In this document: piece after piece, positions 1 to 7,399 of the stretch
How the letters are laid out: each line of letters starts with the position of its first letter
Position numbering within the stretch: the stretch's first letter is position 1
DNA from: Phycisphaerae bacterium
GTDB lineage: Bacteria; Planctomycetota; Phycisphaerae; UBA1845
Direction of reading: 5' to 3'
NCBI GenBank assembly: GCA_028277545.1
Contig: JANQGB010000491.1
Coordinates: forward strand, 1-15,102
Length of the DNA stretch: 15,102 nt
Translations under genes and position numbers: made by a program
Notes under the pieces: generated by a model
The model's input: the letters and a program-made list of their open reading frames with translations, nothing else
Databases searched by the model: none
Told to the model about the DNA's origin: nothing

Positions 1-112
1 GGTCGCCGAAAGGAAGCAGATAGACAAAGACCACTAAGTTCACGAATAGAAAGAGACCAGGGACGAAAATCTCGAAAACGCCTCTGGATCGGCCAACAGA
101 TGGAATGTCCAT
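1..112 (-). CDS. N-terminus of an unrecognised membrane protein, cut by the left edge
   Basis: Reading the minus strand from an ATG at 112 gives 37 codons with no stop before the window edge. The peptide begins MDIPSVGRSRG and then runs into a strongly hydrophobic stretch (about residues 12-34, rich in F, L and V), which looks like a signal anchor or first membrane helix. A GAGGAG ribosome-binding motif lies six bases upstream of the ATG. The frame is closed by a TAG further upstream, near 156 on the plus strand, so 112 is the first ATG. The gene is divergent from the DUF218 gene to its right. The family cannot be recognised from this fragment. Confidence rests on the Shine-Dalgarno motif and the clean hydrophobic segment. 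Confidence 0.55.
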   Translation of the reverse strand, partial: MDIPSVGRSRGVFEIFVPGLFLFVNLVVFVYLLPFGD

Positions 113-284
113 GCCTGGCTCCTCGACGACTTGTGGTTCGACTTCGACTGGATTCTAGACGATGACGAAGTGCCCGCAAACCCCTTTGACAGGCTGGCGG
201 CACGCTTGCCGTCTTTGGAATCGTGGCGTAGAATGCGGAAGACCGCTAATCATAGCGGATTCGGATTCTGGCTGGAGAGCTACA

Positions 285-932
285 TTGCTCGATTATCGTA
301 CGTTGGCCAAGCTCATCATTGTGCCCGGGCACGCTGTATACAACGGGAACGCTGCGTCCGACGCACTGTTGGACGAGAGCTGGGTGGGCAGATTTGGATA
401 TGCTGGCGAGGGCAGATTGTACCTCGAACACATGCGTACGGGCGTGATCAGGGCAGGCAACGACACAGCGGCCTTGCTCGTTTTTTCTGGAGGTCAGACG
501 CGACTGGAAGCGGGGCCAAAATCCGAAGCCGTGAGTTACTGGGATGCGGTCGAACAACATGGCTGGTTCGGTCACCCCGACGTACAACAACGAGCGGCTG
601 CGGAAGAATATGCCCGAGATTCTCTTGAGAACCTTGAGTTCTCTCTCTTCTTATTTAAGTATCTGATACATAAGGAGCCGTCCAGAGTCGAGGCTTGTGG
701 ATACGGTTTCAAGCAGGAACGCTTCGTGTTTCATGCGATGACGCTTGGGATCACAGACTTTCGGTACATTTCAGTAAATGACCCTCCTGACGACGTGCTC
801 CAACGCAAAGCTCTTCCTGGAGAAGAGGAGACACTGAGGCTGTTCAGGGCAAATCCACGAGGCGACGCCGGTGAGCTTCTAGAAAAAAGGTCGGAACGAG
901 ATCCTCACGGTCGTGGCAATCCCTACTGCTGA
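285..932 (+). CDS. DUF218-type protein, long eukaryote-like form
   Basis: The product of about 215 residues carries the signature of the DUF218 (YdcF-like) fold. It has LIIVPGHAVYNG near residues 10-21, LLVFSGGQTR near 64-73, EAGPKSEAVSYW at 75-86, AEEYARDSLENL near 107-117 and GFKQERF near 141-147. The closing KRSERDP...NPY resembles the C-terminus of the fungal/eukaryotic members, so the 3' end looks complete. The function of the long form is not established; bacterial DUF218 proteins are linked to envelope metabolism. The frame is open from an ATG at 162, but the first 41 codons look non-coding and that ATG has no ribosome-binding site. TTG at 285 has GGAGAG five bases upstream and begins just before the conserved domain, so I prefer it. 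The segment looks less GC-rich than the genes to its right. Confidence 0.7.
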   Translation: MLDYRTLAKLIIVPGHAVYNGNAASDALLDESWVGRFGYAGEGRLYLEHMRTGVIRAGNDTAALLVFSGGQTRLEAGPKSEAVSYWDAVEQHGWFGHPDVQQRAAAEEYARDSLENLEFSLFLFKYLIHKEPSRVEACGYGFKQERFVFHAMTLGITDFRYISVNDPPDDVLQRKALPGEEETLRLFRANPRGDAGELLEKRSERDPHGRGNPYC

Positions 933-966
933 ACAGGAATAGAGAGGAAGATTAGGAGAATCATGT

Positions 967-980
967 ATCATCGCGATGAT
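967..980. repeat. Perfect 14-base palindrome ATCATCGCGATGAT
   Basis: The sequence ATCATCGCGATGAT equals its own reverse complement. It lies 35 bases after the DUF218 stop. A perfect palindrome with no loop fits a dimeric protein binding site better than an RNA terminator, but there is no evidence of a binder, and a 14-base palindrome can arise by chance. Confidence 0.3.
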
Positions 981-1178
981 GCTTGATGCGGCCCACGTCG
1001 AGGCGAAGATAAGCGGACTGGGAATGATCTTCCCCTTCTATAGCCCTCCAAAGAGCCCGCTATGTGCAAAGAAATGCTCCGCTGTCTTGATCAACCAGCA
1101 AGAGGATTAGCGGGGCAGCGGTGACCTAACGGCTGCTGCCGGCGGGTCTCCCGAAGTTCTTCCCCAAAGACCATCATT

Positions 1179-1226
1179 GCCCGCCCCTAAGTGTTTTAGA
1201 GAAAGTCATTTAGGGTGGCAGCGGGC
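1179..1226. repeat. Imperfect inverted repeat upstream of the glycosyltransferase
   Basis: The left arm GCCCGC-CCCTAA (1179-1190) pairs with TTAGGG (1210-1215) and, after a five-base bulge, GCGGGC (1221-1226). The loop is 19 bases. It ends about 80 bases before the glycosyltransferase start, so it could be a leader structure or the terminator of whatever precedes it. There is no run of T after the stem, which argues against a classic intrinsic terminator. Confidence 0.35.
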
Positions 1227-1307
1227 GAGTCTTGACCAGCGACTTCCGGCTCATGAGCCCGTGCATTCTGCTCAGGCCCAGCGTCTCTGATTCCGATAAA
1301 ACCGGGG

Positions 1308-3158
1308 ATGACGGCCACAGGGACGGCTGAACGGGTATGCGCGGCGCCGGGCGAGACGCTTGCTACGGCGGTTGCCTGCCATGCGCCGCGGACGGGGCCG
1401 GCTCGCGAGCCTGGTCGTGCGTTCTTGCCGCGATCGCGGGCTGTGGACGTTGGGCTGCTGATCCTGCTGTCGCTGATCTCCCGCGGCTGGGGGACCTGGT
1501 TTGACCATGCCCATTTTGATGAATGGGCGGCGGTCGGGCAGTCCCAGGAGTTGCTGGAGACGGGGCGGATGGACGTCCACATGTACGGCCCCGGGGTGAG
1601 CATGTGGGCGGTGCTTCCGGAGTTCGTCTCGCGGGGCCTGGGCCTGGCCGACGCGGGGCGTTATGCCCTGCATCGTATCTGGGAGGGGGTTCTCCCGGGG
1701 ACGCTCACGGTTGTTCTGCTGTGGTGCATAGCCGGGCGGCTGACGCGGTCGCGGTGGGCGGCGTTTGTGGCCGGCCTGCTGCTGATCTGTTCGTTCGTTC
1801 ACTTCGAGGCCTCGCACTTCGCCAAGGCGGATATGCTGGCGCTGGCCTTGCTGATGGCCCCGGTTGCGATTGCGGCCAGACGTCAGGGGATGGCGGCGGA
1901 CGGGGGCGGTGGCCGGTATGTGCCGGCAATCTGGTTTGCCATTATCGTTGGTGCCTTGATCGGGCTGGCGGTCGCCTGCCGGCCCAACATGGCGGTCTTC
2001 ACACCGGTCTGGATGCTGTACTTCACGTTGACCCTGAAACCGCCGCGATTGGCCGCGTTGGTGCGGTTGTGCGCGGTGTACTGCGTTGCGGCGGCGCTGG
2101 CTTGGGGGGCGATGCACGTGCTGTGCCTCCGGGGGGTGGGCTGGTCGGTGCCCCGGCTGATGGCCGACGTGGTTCGCCAGGCGATGGTGGCCAAGTTCAC
2201 CTACGCTACGCTGTGCGACCGGCCATGGTGGTACTATTTCGCCCCGTTTGGTCATGACTTGCCGGCCCTGGGGGTGGGGCTGCCGATGGTGGCCGCTGCT
2301 GTGGCCGGCATTGTGTTCGCTCGCGTTGCCCCGGCGCACCGGGCGCTGTGGCGCCTGCTCGTCGTGCTTACGCTGCTCTACGTCGTCTTCCTGCTGAACG
2401 AACGGGTGCGGCTGATCCGCTGGGCGGGGCCGCTGGTGCCGTGGCTGTGCCTGTTCATCGCGGTGCTGTTGCATGGCGTGTACGGGCGGATTGCCTCCGG
2501 GGGGCCTGGCCGGTTGGGGCTGGCTCGCGTGGTGGTGGCCGGTGCGGTGGTGCTGCTGATTGCGGCTCCGGTTCGCCAGATGGTCCTGTTCGACCTGTCC
2601 GCCGGCCAGTCGCCGACCACCCTGACGGCGGCCAAGGGCTGGATGGACCAGCATCCCGGCGCGAAGTACGGGGTGTTCGGCTGTTTCGGCTGGGGGCCGG
2701 TGGAGGGCCGCTATCCCTATCATTATCCCGCCGCCGAGTTCGATCCGGGTTTTGACCGGGCGATGAAGTTGATGGACTGGGTGGGGCGGCTGGCCGGCGT
2801 GGAGGCCGACCGGCCGGAGCCGCTGCCGAAGCCCGACCCCGCGGCGATCCTCGGGCCGGTGGAGCTGATGCAGCGGGAGGGGCTGGACTACATCGTGGTC
2901 GGCGGCTGGCGGCACGAGTTCCTGGTCCACACGCCCGATGCGTACGCTCACGACGCCGAGATCAAACGACGCCTGCTCGACTTCCATGCTCAAGCCCGGG
3001 CCGACCTGAAGCTGTGCGCCAGGTTCGCGCCGGACCATGCCGCCGACTGGGGAATGAGCTTCATGGGGCGGCAGCAGACGCTCGAGGTCTATGCCCTGCC
3101 GGGCCCGGCCGCCGGTCCGAGCCCGCCGGGAGACCTGATTGTGGCTGCCCACCCGTAG
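1308..3158 (+). CDS. Multi-pass membrane glycosyltransferase, GT-C fold (family 39/ArnT-like)
   Basis: The 616-residue product is a polytopic membrane protein with about nine to eleven hydrophobic segments, the first near residues 46-60. Right after it the periplasmic loop has the acidic motif DHAHFDEW (66-73), the position of the catalytic Asp-Glu in GT-C enzymes that use polyprenyl-phosphate sugars (PMT/ArnT/GT39 group). A second conserved stretch, HFEASHFAKADML, lies near 165-177. The last 150 or so residues form a soluble domain ending in an EVYALPGP tail. Such enzymes transfer a sugar from a lipid carrier to lipid A, protein or glycan on the outer face of the membrane; the acceptor here is unknown. 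ATG 1308 is the first start after an in-frame TGA at 1254-1256. The first 45 residues are poorly structured, and the true start could be later. A hairpin array begins at its stop codon. Confidence 0.8.
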   Translation: MTATGTAERVCAAPGETLATAVACHAPRTGPAREPGRAFLPRSRAVDVGLLILLSLISRGWGTWFDHAHFDEWAAVGQSQELLETGRMDVHMYGPGVSMWAVLPEFVSRGLGLADAGRYALHRIWEGVLPGTLTVVLLWCIAGRLTRSRWAAFVAGLLLICSFVHFEASHFAKADMLALALLMAPVAIAARRQGMAADGGGGRYVPAIWFAIIVGALIGLAVACRPNMAVFTPVWMLYFTLTLKPPRLAALVRLCAVYCVAAALAWGAMHVLCLRGVGWSVPRLMADVVRQAMVAKFTYATLCDRPWWYYFAPFGHDLPALGVGLPMVAAAVAGIVFARVAPAHRALWRLLVVLTLLYVVFLLNERVRLIRWAGPLVPWLCLFIAVLLHGVYGRIASGGPGRLGLARVVVAGAVVLLIAAPVRQMVLFDLSAGQSPTTLTAAKGWMDQHPGAKYGVFGCFGWGPVEGRYPYHYPAAEFDPGFDRAMKLMDWVGRLAGVEADRPEPLPKPDPAAILGPVELMQREGLDYIVVGGWRHEFLVHTPDAYAHDAEIKRRLLDFHAQARADLKLCARFAPDHAADWGMSFMGRQQTLEVYALPGPAAGPSPPGDLIVAAHP

Positions 3159-3290
3159 GAGGCCGGTGCCACATTCTCACCGGCAAGATGCCGGTGCCGC
3201 ATTCTCACCGGCAGGATGCCGGTGGCACATTTTCACCGGCAGGAGGCCGGTGCTGCATTCTCACCGGCAGGATGCCGGTGCCACATACAG
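3156..3290 (+). repeat. Tandem hairpin repeat array, 28-base period, five units
   Basis: A first partial unit starts on the TAG of the glycosyltransferase gene. Four further units begin at 3180, 3208, 3236 and 3264 with an exact 28-base period. Each unit contains the inverted repeat CACCGGC-(A)GGAT-GCCGGTG (seven-base stem, five-base loop) followed by a CCACATTCT-like spacer. Changes between units fall mostly in the loop or spacer, and one unit has AGGAG for AGGAT. The same core occurs with a different spacer at 9652-9871. A decayed copy may follow at about 3291-3310. The stems are not followed by T runs, so termination would have to be Rho-dependent if they terminate at all. Confidence 0.9.
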
Positions 3291-3357
3291 CCTGTGATGC
3301 CGGCGCCGAATCTCAGTCGCCGCCCTCCACGCTCTGGTAACGCCTGACCCGCTTCCG

Positions 3358-3363
3358 TACAAT
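3358..3363 (+). promoter_or_regulatory. Possible -10 box TACAAT ahead of the SucD-like gene
   Basis: TACAAT differs by one base from the sigma-70 -10 consensus and lies about 54 bases before the GTG start at 3417, in the gap between the hairpin array and the gene. The expected -35 position has only a poor match (TGGTAA near 3335). It is a tentative call. Confidence 0.25.
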
Positions 3364-3416
3364 GCCGGCTTGCGCGAGTTGAGGCGCCTGGCAGTGTTTC
3401 TAGGAGGCAGTGAGAC

Positions 3417-4319
3417 GTGGCGATTCTGATCGACGAGACGAAGCGAGTTCTGGTGCAGGGTATCACCGGGCGTGAAGGCAAGGCCCGCACGAAGCTGATG
3501 CTGGAGTTCGGGACCCAGGTTGTGGCCGGCTGCACGCCGGGCAAGGGCGGCCAGGAAGTTCTGGATGTGCCAGTATTTGACACCATCGAGGAGGCCAAGG
3601 AGAACGTCGGCCAGATCGACGTGTCGGTAATCTTCGTGCCGGCCCCGCTGGTCAAGTCGGCGGCCCTGGAGGCCATCGCCACCGGGATAGGCCTGTTGGT
3701 GATCGTTCCGGATCGCGTGCCCCTCTATGACGTGATGGAGATTGCCGCGGCAGCGAAGGCGGCGGGTACCCGGTTCGTCGGGCCCAACACGCTGGGCGTG
3801 TTGTCCGTAGGACGGGCTGTTCTGGGCATGATCGGGGGGCGGGCCGCGTCGGCCCGGGAATGGTTCAAGCCGGGCCGCACCGGCGTAGCTTCGCGCAGCG
3901 GCGGGATGACATCCTCGACCGGCTATTACCTGTCCCAGGCGGGTATCGGTCTGTCCACGCTGGTGCACGTCGGCGGCGACTCGATCATCGGTACACCGCT
4001 GCCCGACGTGGTGGAACTCTTCGAGGCCGACGAAGACACTGACTCGGTGGTCATGTTCGGCGAGATTGGCGGCACGCAGGAAGAGCGGGTGGCCGACCTC
4101 ATCGAGCAGGGCAAGTTCACCAAGCCCCTGGTCGCCTACGTCGGAGGGGCGGCGGCCAAGGAGGGTACGCGATTCAGTCACGCCGGGGCGATCATCGAAG
4201 GGGGGCGCGGCACGCATGCGGGCAAGGTCGCCAGGCTGCGGGAGGTCGGGGCCACGGTCGTCGAGTCGTTCGGCGAGTTGCCCGAGACAGCCAAGCGGGT
4301 GCTGAACGGCAAGAAGTGA
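3417..4319 (+). CDS. sucD: SucD-like acyl-CoA synthetase (NDP-forming) alpha subunit, divergent
   Basis: The 300-residue product matches the length and order of succinyl-CoA synthetase alpha subunits. It has an N-terminal CoA-binding Rossmann domain (GITGREG 15-21, TPGKGG 40-45) and a ligase domain with GEIGG (215-219) and the phosphohistidine motif SHAGAI, with H255 as the expected phosphorylated residue. Two features differ from ordinary SucD. The GPNCPG loop reads GPNTLG (122-127), and the SRSGTLTYE segment reads SRSGGMTSS (159-167), recalling ATP-citrate lyase/citryl-CoA synthetase. The substrate could therefore be malate, citrate or another acid rather than succinate. GTG 3417 is supported by AGGAGG nine bases upstream. 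No beta subunit (sucC) lies beside it, although the enzyme needs one. The CoA-ligase fold is near certain; the substrate is not. Confidence 0.85.
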   Translation: MAILIDETKRVLVQGITGREGKARTKLMLEFGTQVVAGCTPGKGGQEVLDVPVFDTIEEAKENVGQIDVSVIFVPAPLVKSAALEAIATGIGLLVIVPDRVPLYDVMEIAAAAKAAGTRFVGPNTLGVLSVGRAVLGMIGGRAASAREWFKPGRTGVASRSGGMTSSTGYYLSQAGIGLSTLVHVGGDSIIGTPLPDVVELFEADEDTDSVVMFGEIGGTQEERVADLIEQGKFTKPLVAYVGGAAAKEGTRFSHAGAIIEGGRGTHAGKVARLREVGATVVESFGELPETAKRVLNGKK

Positions 4320-4710
4320 TCGACGTGTGCGGGTGGTTCTTCGACGTTCGGGCGTCCGCGCGAACTGAAGTTCGCGGTTCGTTGCGATTTGGTGGTCCGC
4401 GCTAAATGAAGTTTGCGGTTCGCTACGATATCGTGGTCCGCGCTAACTGAGGTTTGCGGCTCGTTACGAACTGGCGGTCGACGCGTGCGGGCGGGTCTTC
4501 GACGTTCGGGCGTCCGCGCGAACTGAAGTTCGCGGCTCGTTACGATATGTTGGTCCGCGCTAACTGAAGTTCGCGGTTCGTGAAGAACTGGTGGTCGACG
4601 CTTGCGGGCGGGTCTTTGACGTTTGGGCGTCCGCGCGAACTAAAGTTCGCGGCTCGTTGCGAACTGGTGGTCCGCGCGAACTGAAGTTCGCGGCTCGTTA
4701 CGAACTGGCG
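4320..4710 (+). repeat. Composite array of seven 41-base repeats with 35-base spacers
   Basis: The array begins at the base after the SucD-like stop codon. The order is spacer (34 nt, 4320), units at 4354, 4395 and 4436, spacer (35 nt, 4477), units at 4512 and 4553, spacer (35 nt, 4594), units at 4629 and 4670. All seven units are exactly 41 bases with no indels. Each contains an inverted repeat, in its best form CGCGAACTGAAGTTCGCG (eight-base arms around GA). Several units (2, 3 and 5) carry arm changes such as CGCTAACT that weaken the pairing. The spacers are alike (GTCGACGC-TGCGGGCGGGTCTTCGACGTTCGGGC type, split here). In one frame the units read as codons for RELKFAARYEL, which joins the downstream ThiD2-ThiE frame. 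Confidence 0.92.
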
Positions 4711-5820
4711 GGTGACACTTCCCGCTGTCGCTCGTATGAGGGCGCCGCTATCGACGCTCCAATCGTTCGCATTCTTGACGCCAACTTCAACCGGGCCCGC
4801 GAGGCGTTGCGGGTCCTGGAGGAATACGCGCGCTTCGTGCTGGAGGACACCGCCCTGGTCGAGTTTGCCAAGGCGATTCGGCACGACCTGCGGTCGGCGC
4901 TGGAGCGGGGCGTGCCGGCGGGCTCGGTCCGCTGCCGCGACATTGAAGGCGACGTTGGCCGCTCGGTCGAGGGCGGGGGCGAGTATACGCGGCTGGATTC
5001 CGCCGAGGTTGCTGTCGCAGCGGGTAAACGCTTGAGCGAGGCGCTCCGCGTCATCGAGGAGTATGGCAAGGTAGCCAGCGGCGAACTGGCCCGCGAGGTT
5101 GAGCAGCTTCGGTACCGCGGTTACGAGCTTGACCGCCGGCTGTCGAGCAGGATCGAGGCTGGCCGCGTATTCGGCCAGGTGCGGTTGTACGTGTTAGTCA
5201 CGGAGGAGCTGTGTGCTGGTGACTGGCTCGTAGTGGCCGAGGCAGCTCTTGACGGTGGGGCGGACTGTTTGCAGTTGCGCGAAAAGAACCTGCCAGACCG
5301 CGAACTGCTGGCCCGGGCTCGCCGCCTGACCGAACTGTGCCGGCAGCGGGGGGCACTCTCGATCGTCAACGATCGGCCGGATGTGGCCTTGGCGGCTGGT
5401 GCGGATGGTGTCCACTTGGGGCAGGACGACCTGTTACCCGGTGACGCCCGTCGAATTGTGGGGCCCGGGGCCATCGTCGGGCTGAGTACGCACACGATCG
5501 ACCAGGTCAGGCTAGCGGCTGAGCAATCACCCGACTACATTGCGGTGGGCCCGATGTTCGACACGACGACCAAGCCGCAGGAGCATATAGCCGGACCGCA
5601 GACCCTGTCGGCGGCACGGCGGTTGACCTCGGTACCGCTGGTTGCCATTGGCGGGATCGATGCGGGCAACGTAGCCGAGGTGGCGAGTACCGGCTGCGAG
5701 TGCGTATGTGTGTGTGGGGCGGTGATAGCACAGCGCGATCCGGCGGCGTGTGCGGCGCGAATCCGGGAGGCGCTGGTGGCGCCGGGAGCCGAGCAGAGGC
5801 GGAGCGGCCATGCCGATTGA
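4591..5820 (+). CDS. thiE: ThiD2-ThiE fusion: HMP-phosphate kinase / thiamine-phosphate synthase
   Basis: Two domains make thiamine phosphate. The N-terminal ThiD2 domain (RILDANFNRAREALRVLEEY, near residues 61-80, through the LRYRGYELDRRL region) is the family shown to phosphorylate HMP-P to HMP-PP. The C-terminal ThiE domain joins HMP-PP to the thiazole phosphate. Its motifs are LQLREKNL, VNDRPDVALAAGADGVHLGQ, THTIDQV, AVGPMFDTTTKP and AIGGID, and all look intact. Keeping both activities in one chain is known in cyanobacteria, Bacteroidetes and related groups. The start is unclear: the coordinates use GTG 4591, inside the 41-base repeat array, and the other in-frame option is TTG 4657, also in a repeat. 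Between the repeats and the domain there is no in-frame ATG, GTG or TTG, only an ATC at 4750 with GAGGG seven bases before it. The stop overlaps the next gene by 11 bases. Confidence 0.88.
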   Translation: MVDACGRVFDVWASARTKVRGSLRTGGPRELKFAARYELAGDTSRCRSYEGAAIDAPIVRILDANFNRAREALRVLEEYARFVLEDTALVEFAKAIRHDLRSALERGVPAGSVRCRDIEGDVGRSVEGGGEYTRLDSAEVAVAAGKRLSEALRVIEEYGKVASGELAREVEQLRYRGYELDRRLSSRIEAGRVFGQVRLYVLVTEELCAGDWLVVAEAALDGGADCLQLREKNLPDRELLARARRLTELCRQRGALSIVNDRPDVALAAGADGVHLGQDDLLPGDARRIVGPGAIVGLSTHTIDQVRLAAEQSPDYIAVGPMFDTTTKPQEHIAGPQTLSAARRLTSVPLVAIGGIDAGNVAEVASTGCECVCVCGAVIAQRDPAACAARIREALVAPGAEQRRSGHAD

Positions 5821-6283
5821 CGAGCCCCAACTCAAGCGCATGCTGGGCGACCCCTGGTGGCAGCCCGTGCCACCAACGTGTCCGGAGTGTGGCTATAACC
5901 TGACCGGCGTTCCCGTCAACCGCTGCCCGGAGTGCGGGCGCGGCTTCCAGTGGAAGGAGCTGGAACAGCGAGCTCGCGAGCTCTCCGTGGAGAGGATGCG
6001 GCTCAAGGATGTAAACGAGCTGCCCAAGCTCGGGCTGTGGCTCGGCGGTGGCGGCCTGGTCCTGGCTGGCCTGGGGGCGGCGCTGGGTTTCTCGACCATG
6101 CCGCAGACAATCGGTCTGATTCTGGGATTTGTGGCCTTCGGCTTCGGCTTGAGCGTGTTTCGGGCGCGCCGGTTGCCAAGCTGGCTGCTGGAGGAAATGC
6201 CGTCGCCGCCCATGTACGCCCGAGGTATTGGCGTGGCGATGCTGGGCCTGCTGACTATTTGCCTGAGCGTCATTCTTTCATGA
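5810..6283 (+). CDS. Zinc-ribbon membrane protein of unknown function
   Basis: The 157-residue product begins with a soluble segment carrying two CPECG motifs (Cys 24/27 and Cys 39/42), a four-cysteine zinc ribbon. A short charged helix (about 46-70) follows, then three hydrophobic segments (about 74-95, 100-117, 137-156). The layout suggests an inner-membrane protein with a cytoplasmic metal-binding head. I do not recognise a named family; small zinc-ribbon membrane proteins of this type are common in planctomycetes. ATG 5810 has GGAG five bases upstream and overlaps the end of the ThiD2-ThiE gene by 11 bases, so the two are probably translationally coupled. An earlier in-frame GTG at 5750 would only add residues read from the thiE sequence. 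The next gene starts 37 bases after its stop. Confidence 0.75.
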   Translation: MPIDEPQLKRMLGDPWWQPVPPTCPECGYNLTGVPVNRCPECGRGFQWKELEQRARELSVERMRLKDVNELPKLGLWLGGGGLVLAGLGAALGFSTMPQTIGLILGFVAFGFGLSVFRARRLPSWLLEEMPSPPMYARGIGVAMLGLLTICLSVILS

Positions 6284-6319
6284 CGGGGCTTGGGCCCCGG
6301 TGCGTTGGTGGAGAGAGTT

Positions 6320-7081
6320 TTGCAGACCTTCTCGCTTCAGTCGGGCTCCAACGGCAACTCGATCTACGTCGAGGCAGGCGACGTGCGTCTACTCTTCGAC
6401 GCCGGCATCAGCGGGCGGCAGGCCGCCCTGCGCATGGCGACGCACGGGCGGGATATTCGTGACGTTACCGCGATCATCCTCTCGCACGACCACTGGGACC
6501 ACGTCCGCTGCGCGGGGGTCTTTCACCGGAAGATTGGTGCGCCGGTGTACATGACGCGCACCACGGAGAAGGCCATCTGGCGGAACCTGGGTACGCTGAA
6601 GGACGTGCGGTATTTTCGTTCTGGTGAACCGATGCTGTTCGACGGCGTTACCGTGCACACCTTTCGAACTCCGCACGATGCGGCCGACGCCTCCATGTTT
6701 GTGGTCGAGCACGAGGGCAAGCGCCTGGGCGTGATGACTGATCTGGGACATCCGTTCGATCGGTTGGCCCGCTTGTTGGGCGAGGTGGACGCGGCCTACC
6801 TGGAGAGCAACTACGACCCGGCCATGCTTGAGGAAGGGCCCTACCCGGAGCATCTCAAGGCCCGCATTCGCGGACTTGGCGGGCACCTTTCCAACGCTGA
6901 TGCGGCGGGGCTGATCCAACGCTGCCAGGCGCGGCGGCCCAAGTGGATTGCCCTGGCTCACCTCAGCCAGCAGAACAACCACCCCGACACCGCGCTGGAA
7001 ACCCACCGCATGCACCTGGGAACGGAGTACCCGCTGTTCGTGGCCGGCCGCGACGGCGTGTCCCAGGTCCTGCAGGTCTGA
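6320..7081 (+). CDS. Metallo-beta-lactamase-fold hydrolase, YycJ/WalJ-like
   Basis: The 253-residue product has the metal-binding signature HDHWDH (56-61, i.e. HxHxDH). Further ligand positions follow: H119 in RTPHDA, D141 in TDLGH, and the late LESNYD and AHLSQQNN motifs typical of the YycJ group. That group is implicated in DNA-end processing or cell-wall coordination as a 5'-exonuclease-like enzyme; the substrate here is not shown by sequence. The N-terminus MQTFSLQSGSNGNS aligns with the usual M-x-F-x-SL-x-SGS-x-GN start if TTG 6320 is used, and a GGAGAGAG ribosome-binding stretch lies a few bases before it. An upstream TTG at 6290 would add ten unconserved residues. It is probably the third gene of the transcript beginning with ThiD2-ThiE. 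Confidence 0.85.
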   Translation: MQTFSLQSGSNGNSIYVEAGDVRLLFDAGISGRQAALRMATHGRDIRDVTAIILSHDHWDHVRCAGVFHRKIGAPVYMTRTTEKAIWRNLGTLKDVRYFRSGEPMLFDGVTVHTFRTPHDAADASMFVVEHEGKRLGVMTDLGHPFDRLARLLGEVDAAYLESNYDPAMLEEGPYPEHLKARIRGLGGHLSNADAAGLIQRCQARRPKWIALAHLSQQNNHPDTALETHRMHLGTEYPLFVAGRDGVSQVLQV

Positions 7082-7399
7082 TCCGTCCCTCCGCCGCTGC
7101 CACCGCGCTCGCCGGTGACGCGTCGGCCGGCAGTGCTGCCTTTTGTACCGCAAGTCTCAGCAGGTATTGGGGACTTACCTGTCTTGATGACGCCTCTGTG
7201 GCCGATAAACAGGGCGAGGAGACGAGCGCCTGCCAGTCAGGCGCGCTGCCCTTCGGGGTCGAACAGCAGTCTCAGGCGGACAGTGGGCCGGGTCCTGGAC
7301 TCGCCGTTCCAGCCAGTTTTCGTTTGACGTTCGCCGAAGAGGTGGTAGGCTTGATACTTGAGTTTGGGGCCAGCCCTAATTGACTCGGAGCGCGAGACA
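7082..7399. other. 318-base gap, no supported gene; promoter near its right end
   Basis: Small open frames are present on both strands (for example 7115-7327 plus and 7237-7428 minus). None has a ribosome-binding site or recognisable motif, and their composition looks random. The right end holds a candidate promoter for the antitoxin gene (7351-7380). Nothing else is visible. Confidence 0.5.
7351..7380 (+). promoter_or_regulatory. Candidate sigma-70 type promoter of the antitoxin gene
   Basis: TTGATA (7351-7356, five of six consensus bases) and CCTAAT (7375-7380, four of six) are spaced by 18 bases. Transcription would begin near 7387, giving a leader of about a dozen bases before ATG 7400. 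Phd/YefM antitoxins usually repress their own promoter, but I see no clear operator palindrome here. Confidence 0.35.

Larger units (their letters stand above)
933..1307. other. 375-base gap without a convincing gene
   Basis: No reading frame here looks coding. It contains a 14-base perfect palindrome (967-980) and a larger inverted repeat (1179-1226). A 44-codon frame from ATG 976 to TAG 1110 exists but has no clear ribosome-binding site or recognisable motif. The promoter of the downstream glycosyltransferase should lie in the right half. I could not see a convincing -35/-10 pair. Confidence 0.5.

Noticed and set aside
976..1110. 44-codon frame in the left gap
   Set aside because: No clear ribosome-binding site, no motif and no supportive composition; could be chance.
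1272..3152. 626-codon minus-strand frame opposite the GT39-like glycosyltransferase
   Set aside because: It mirrors the real gene almost exactly and is dominated by His, Gln, Pro and Arg, the usual artefact of GC-rich third positions. The plus-strand product has membrane segments and family motifs.
4320..4710. CRISPR array
   Set aside because: Units abut, the intervening segments are near-identical to each other rather than unique, and no cas genes are visible.
4320..4760. TPP riboswitch before the thiamine gene
   Set aside because: No THI-box (ACCTGA/CTGAGA-type) pairing or pyrophosphate-sensor sequence was found; the region is occupied by the repeat array.
7115..7327. 70-codon frame between the MBL hydrolase and the antitoxin
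   Set aside because: Arg/Pro/Ser-rich random composition, no ribosome-binding site and no motif.
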